Shown: positions 59,139 through 64,000 of the stretch, in pieces
How positions within the stretch are numbered: position 1 is the stretch's first letter
How the letters are laid out: every line of letters starts with the position of its first letter
NCBI RefSeq assembly: GCF_000002985.6
Contig: NC_003283.11
Location: forward strand, 10,850,001-10,914,000
DNA length: 64,000 bases
From: Caenorhabditis elegans
Taxonomy: Eukaryota > Nematoda > Chromadorea > Rhabditida > Rhabditidae
Direction of reading: 5' to 3'
Notes under the pieces: generated by a model
Seen by the model: only the letters and a program-made list of their open reading frames with translations
Databases searched by the model: none
Told to the model about the DNA's origin: nothing
Program-made: the position numbers and the translations under genes

Positions 59139-62100
59139 TACGAAGAACTCATACACAATGAATTCGATTACCTGAATTACTAAAAAAAATTACTGCGTTG
59201 AAAAACAAAATTTTCAGAGAGAATTAGGATACTGGAAATAGGAATCAAACGATTCACATGAGGTATGCTTTCAAAATGATGAAGGTTTTATACTGACTTT
59301 TTGAAGTGGCTTCCGTCAATCACAAAAACGAAATGTTGCCAAATCGAGCCAAAATCTCAAAGAGTGACTGGCACACCATTAGTGAAACATTGAAAAAAGT
59401 GGGAAAAGTTGGAAGAAAAGTTTGAGATTTTGAAGATAGCAATGGGAGATTGATTGAGAAATTGAAAAAGTTAAGAAGATGGTCACATTGGGATACTAGA
59501 TATATGTTAGATTCTAAATTCCAATTCACATACTGATTTTCAAAAGGAATTTAAGAATGAGCTGAATAGATAACAAGAAAACCGCAGAAGAAGAATAAAA
59601 AATGACATCGATCAAACATCAGACATGCAACCAATTGAGTAAAAACAATCAAGAATTGAATACTGAATCGTCTTAGACGTTGTGGTGTTCTGTGAGTAAT
59701 TTTTAAGAAGCTTAATGTTTAGGTCTTATAGACTAAATAATTAGGCTTGATACGTATTGTTGTTTAAAACTAATACCTTGGAGACTCGTGGTATCGGAGA
59801 ATTAATTTATTGCTTATTAATTACTCCGTTTTTGCTTTTCAATCTGAAATACTTTCTGAACTCTGCGGAACTGATCCATTGCTGGTCAATCTATTGAAAG
59901 TTATGAAAATAGTCTTTAAACAAATATAAAAATAAAAGAAAACCTGGGTAAGAAATAATTTAATTAAGAATTCCAATTCTCATTGCCATTGGCTTTTGGA
60001 ATCAGATTGAAGAAGAGCACACCCATCAAATGAAATCTGTGGGCAGACCGCAACCATCTTCTTTCTTTTTCTCATTGATGAGAAGAAATCATTCTAAATT
60101 GAAAAATGGATAGATAGGTCAAAAAGGCTCATCAATTATCGAAAAGTCGCACCTTTTGCTCAATCAACACCTCTATAGATGCCGCCTGACATCTTGATTT
60201 TCTTTTGATATTAAACTTTGACTGATCAAGAATTGTTCTCAAGGTCAAGGAGATTGATATCAGCTTTGAGATATCTCAGTCACTCAGTATCTCAGTCAGT
60301 TGGTTCAATATTCCATTGATTGTTATTTTTATCAAAGAAATCACGTTTGGTTCTTTTTTGTTAATTGTTGTAAAAATTTTTAATACAATTTGAGCATCGA
60401 AAAAAATTATTATTACATTACACATGTAATTTTCGTTGGTTTCGTTTTATGCGTTGCACATTTAATATAAAATTCGAGAACACAACCGTAGGGAGGGCAA
60501 TTTTCGATTTACACGTTAGTTTTCGGGTCATTTGATCTAGAAGAAATATATTTTCAATAGATGCTGCATCTTCTCGACTTCTACGGTACCTCTTCGTATT
60601 TTGGAGCCCAAGAGAAAACGAACAACAGGATCACAATGAGGTCCTACTCGTCTGGCGCTCGTGGCGTTCGGTTTACCAGAAAACAAGTAAAATATTCACA
60701 GAAATTGGCTGACTAACACATAGAAATGAACATGAACACAAAAAGGTTTAGATGAGCAAATGATTTTTGATGTTTTCATAAGGGTTACTGTATTGTGAGG
60801 GCATTATGAGCTAAAGGATCAAGTGAAAAAGAAAATGGATAGGTGGAGCTTCGTTTCGTTTAATCTATTATGATTTATGCAAGTCAGAAGTAAAAAAGAA
60901 AAATAGGAGCAAAATATAAGCTCCGCCTAACTTCAAAGCCTTTTTTCTTGGGTGAACTTCAAAATAAAGAAAATTAAAGACAATACATCTGGAAGTTGAA
61001 ATATTTATAGTATGGCAAATAAATTGAATATTGTTTTTTTTATAGTTTTGTAAAAAAAAAATTAAACATTCTTTAGTAATGTTTAGGAAAAATAGAATTT
61101 CAAAAAATCGGTCAGCTATATTAAAACCGCGGTATATTGTTAAAACTAGAATAATTCGGATTTAAACTTCAAAGAGAAGTATGCTATTTAAACTTTTTTG
61201 GTCCAAAAGTTGAAACAAGAGCCTACTACTTGTTGACCAGTAATTTGAAAAAAAAGTTGAAAAAGTTGAAAAAGTACGCAGCGACTTCGTTAAGCAAACA
61301 TCTCCGTGAAGTTTTAATTTCCGCAAGATATGCAACTGGAAAGTGGGAAAAAATAAATAACTAGCTAGAAATAGAGATAATTAGAAATGAAAAGTTAGAA
61401 ACAATTTATAAAAAAGTTCAAACAGCAAATTAATGTACTCGACATGATCTTTCAAAATGACCTTTGCACTGATGTCTCGAGTTTTAAAGATCCGTAATTG
61501 TGAGAGCTTCAACTCAAAAAATCTTGTTACACTCAAAAAAAAGAGATTGGTTTTTTCTCCAACAACGGAAGATTGAAACTAAAAATACGAGGAAAAAAGT
61601 TTAAAATTCTGCTCTTACTATACTTCTACAAGCTCTTAGACCATTCATGCTCGTTAGACTGATATTGAAAATACCGGAAGCAGGATGACGTGGAAGAATG
61701 GAAAAAAAAGAAAAAGCAAAGAAAATCTCAAAATAGGAGAAAAAGCTTCTATCTCTTCCCCTTTGAATGGAAAATAAAAAATAAAAGGAGACGAAGGTGC
61801 AACACCTTTTGAACAAAAGTGATGGTTCCGAGAAGAAGCACGTGTTTTGTGTTTGGAACGACGGAACGTTTGGGGACCAATTAGAACCAAAAGACATTGG
61901 AACAAAGGGAAAATACATACTTGAGTTTTGCAATATGATTTAAAAAATTTTTGAAAAAATATCCAGAGAGCACACTTTTTACATCTTCGTTATTTTTTGA
62001 ACGTGCTGGGAACGCTATAGATATGAATCGCGAGTAAAAACGTTTGCATTTCTGCAGGTTCAAGCCCAATCTTCAGATGTTTAAAAAAATTTAAAAATTA

Positions 62101-62443
62101 TGATCAGAAAAAAAAAACTGAATAAACGCTAATTTTTAACTACAAAAACAGTTCCAAAAATTTCTGAGGTTTTACTATAATATTGTTAGAACTAAACTAG
62201 TGGTTTTTAACTATTTACTCACTGGCGCTACTTCAAATACGGGTAGTAAAAAACAAAAGGTGAACATGAAATCTATTTCAAGAAAAATAAACAATCACCA
62301 CCCCCGAAAAACTGGAAATTTGAATAATTCATTTTCCCGAATCACTTCCGGGAGCGTGAATTCAATCTCTTCAACAAAATCAATTTGAATTTAGATATTT
62401 CTGGATGACACCGAATCTCATTGTGTATTCGGTTGCCCCCTTT
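59139..62443. other. npr-18 upstream region
   Basis: A+T-rich DNA of 3.3 kb that includes the npr-18 promoter and the 3' UTR of the next minus-strand gene. A possible plus-strand first exon at 60636-60686 is listed separately. Other frames here (61601-61933 and 61654-61905 minus) come from a purine-rich plus strand. Confidence 0.5.
60636..60686 (+). CDS. Possible isolated first coding exon
   Basis: ATG at 60636 opens MRSYSSGARGVRFTRKQ and ends in a donor-like CAA/GTAAAA. The local base composition is less A+T-rich and codon-like than the surroundings. No continuation exon was found up to 64000, so this is either the start of a gene running past the window or chance. Confidence 0.2.
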
Positions 62444-64000
62444 TTAGAGCAAAAGAATCGAGAAATAGAGAAAAACGAAAAATCCGACAGCCACCAACAG
62501 CGTCATCGTTTGTGTTGGTGGGCTGACAATGTGACATGGAATAGATGTCTGAAAAGAATAGAGGTGAATAACTCGATTAGCTAGATGATCTGAAAACGGA
62601 AGGAAAGAAAAAGGCATTCATATGAGCGCGTGGAAATCATTAAAATTCTGTGAGTGGACTCAAGAAGAACATACGCTTGGAAACTGAAAGTGGAAGTGAG
62701 TAGGTCAAAGAATTCTTTGAACAACAGGAAAATATTCAGGTATGTGAAAGTAGTCTCAAAGTTGTGGTTGGAGTTTAAAAAAAGCTTGACAAGAAAATCC
62801 AGAGCAAAATATTTTTAAAAAATTCGAACTTGCTTGCAGGACAGTTAGTTTCTATTGTACCATATTATGTTTTTAAAAGGTTTTATGTGAAAAAAAAGTA
62901 ATTTCTCATGCACATTATGTTTAGTAGCCCTCCAATTAAAAGGAAGATGCAAAATTAAAAGTGTCGCAGAAAACAATTCACAAAATTGGTTTTCGAAGGT
63001 TATACTGATATAATATTAAAATTCAAATTCTTCTAGTTCCTAGACGATTACATTGAATATTTAATGAATATATTTTGATGGAACAAATTTTAATCAGTTG
63101 AATAAATAGGTAGTGATCATTATTCAATCATCTTCTAATAACAAATTGTCAACATTGAAAATGCGACTGATTGAAAAATAAGACACGCTCATTGTGAGAT
63201 GATCAATTTGAAAATGCATGAATACTCGTTTGGAGGATGGCATGTGGAAATGAAATGAAATGTTATTTTCAAGCTATATCTTCAGGATTGTGGAATGAAA
63301 TTTCTGAGGATTCATAGTTGTATATGACGTGGATAGGTGACATTGAAACATTTTGCAAGGGTGATGATGAATGATGTGAGGTCACATCACTGTGCACCAT
63401 CGAAAAACAAAATGTTGCATGAACAAAGAAATGAAATTCAGTTTTGGGGTAGAAGGGCAATTTAGACGGATATAGAACAAGAGGACAAGACATCGGTAAT
63501 TCAGTAAACGGAATGGAAGAAAAAAAAAGATTTTAGGTTGAGGAAGAGAATTAAAGAAAAGGCCTCAGAGATTGGAGCAATCTAGGTACTGGGCATTGAG
63601 CTCGTTTTTTGGTTTTTCTACAAACCCAAATTATATTATTCTTTTGGAAGTTCCCACGGAGCCCAGAGAAGAAACATCTAGCCTTGAGCAACTTGCAACT
63701 TTTTTGAACTTTTAAAGAACGGTGAGAAACCTCAAACATTGGCTGCTGAAAATATGGGATGTAAACAAATTGGGATCATAAATTCCAAAATAGTTAAGAA
63801 ATCAACGCGACTTCTAATTCACATTTCTAATCAATATAACGAATATTTTTAAGTGGAAAAATTGAATCGCTAACAAAGATTTCTTGAAAAAATTCACCTG
63901 GAAGTTGTCCAAGTGTGTTACATGTGAACAAATTTCAGAAACTTACAATTTGCATCTCCTCTTTTCGGTTGGTCGCTTTTGCAAAATAGTTTTTCGCCTT
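62444..64000 (-). CDS. C-terminal part of a gene with GPI-signal-like tail (5' end beyond window)
   Basis: Exons (minus) >64000-63947 and 62548-62444, joined in phase 0 across a 1.4-kb intron. The visible 52 residues read KAKNYFAKATNRKEEMQI, then TSIPCHIVSPPTQTM, then a hydrophobic end TLLVAVGFFVFLYFSILLL directly before the stop. A terminal hydrophobic stretch with almost no cytosolic tail is what GPI-anchored (for example Ly-6/ODR-2-like) or tail-anchored proteins show; the preceding Cys fits a small disulphide domain. Splice donor (ATT/GTAAGT) and acceptor (TTTTCAG) are strong. The family cannot be named from this fragment. Confidence 0.6.
62549..63946. other. Intron of the right-edge gene
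   Basis: A 1.4-kb A+T-rich intron. I see no nested gene; the frames at 63269-63493 and 63551-63739 have no supporting features. Confidence 0.5.

Noticed and set aside
62050..62080. tRNA-like B-box sequence GGTTCAAGCCC
   Set aside because: No matching A box or acceptor and anticodon stems can be drawn around it.

Overview
The window is nematode nuclear DNA, almost certainly Caenorhabditis elegans, from the central part of chromosome V. I infer this from the A+T-rich background, the very short introns (many 43-60 nt) with TTTTCAG-type acceptors, candidate trans-splice acceptors right before start codons, and a gene order that I recognise from memory as the saeg-1 / F32D8 cosmid neighbourhood (saeg-1, emo-1, npr-18). 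I could not run a database search. Gene models were spliced by hand. Apart from the two partial genes at the window edges, every multi-exon model sums to a multiple of three with compatible intron phases.

Left block (1-16.3 kb). A plus-strand gene enters from the left. It carries tandem symmetric mini-exons coding a Thr-rich/PWW repeat, followed by a von Willebrand A domain (ends 2449). Tail-to-tail with it lies saeg-1 (minus, 2883-16341), a 16-exon ELM2-SANT plus C2H2 zinc-finger chromatin protein with introns up to 4.3 kb. One intron contains a MITE with an 18-bp tandem repeat.

Middle (16.3-30.9 kb) is about 14.5 kb without a gene I can support: promoter/intergenic DNA with long polypurine tracts, hairpins and a compound inverted repeat.

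Right block (30.9-59.1 kb) is gene-dense. In order: a CAMK-type protein kinase (+), a DUF229 membrane protein with a degenerate catalytic-type motif (+), a TIL protease-inhibitor-like protein (+), a small secreted peptide (-), mitochondrial FAD-linked D-lactate dehydrogenase (-), a PIH1/R2TP-type co-chaperone subunit (-), a YIPF5-like Golgi/ER protein (-), a TMEM70-family-like mitochondrial protein (+), phosphomevalonate kinase (-), emo-1/SEC61 gamma (-), a possible 76-aa gene (-), a secreted Kunitz-like protein with Pro- and Gly-rich parts (+), a saposin-like protein (-), a DUF268 protein (-), an InaF-motif membrane protein (+) and the neuropeptide-type GPCR npr-18 (-).

Right edge (59.1-64 kb) is the npr-18 upstream region plus the last two exons of a minus-strand gene ending in a hydrophobic, GPI-signal-like tail.

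The genes are mostly unrelated housekeeping (SEC61 gamma, YIPF5, PMVK, PIH1, LDHD), secreted or signalling genes rather than one pathway. The YIPF5-like and PIH1 genes are close enough (195 nt, same strand) to be an operon. I found no new multi-gene system. The strongest oddities are an in-frame TGA in one repeat mini-exon of the vWA gene, unexplained inverted-repeat structures, and two small candidate genes.
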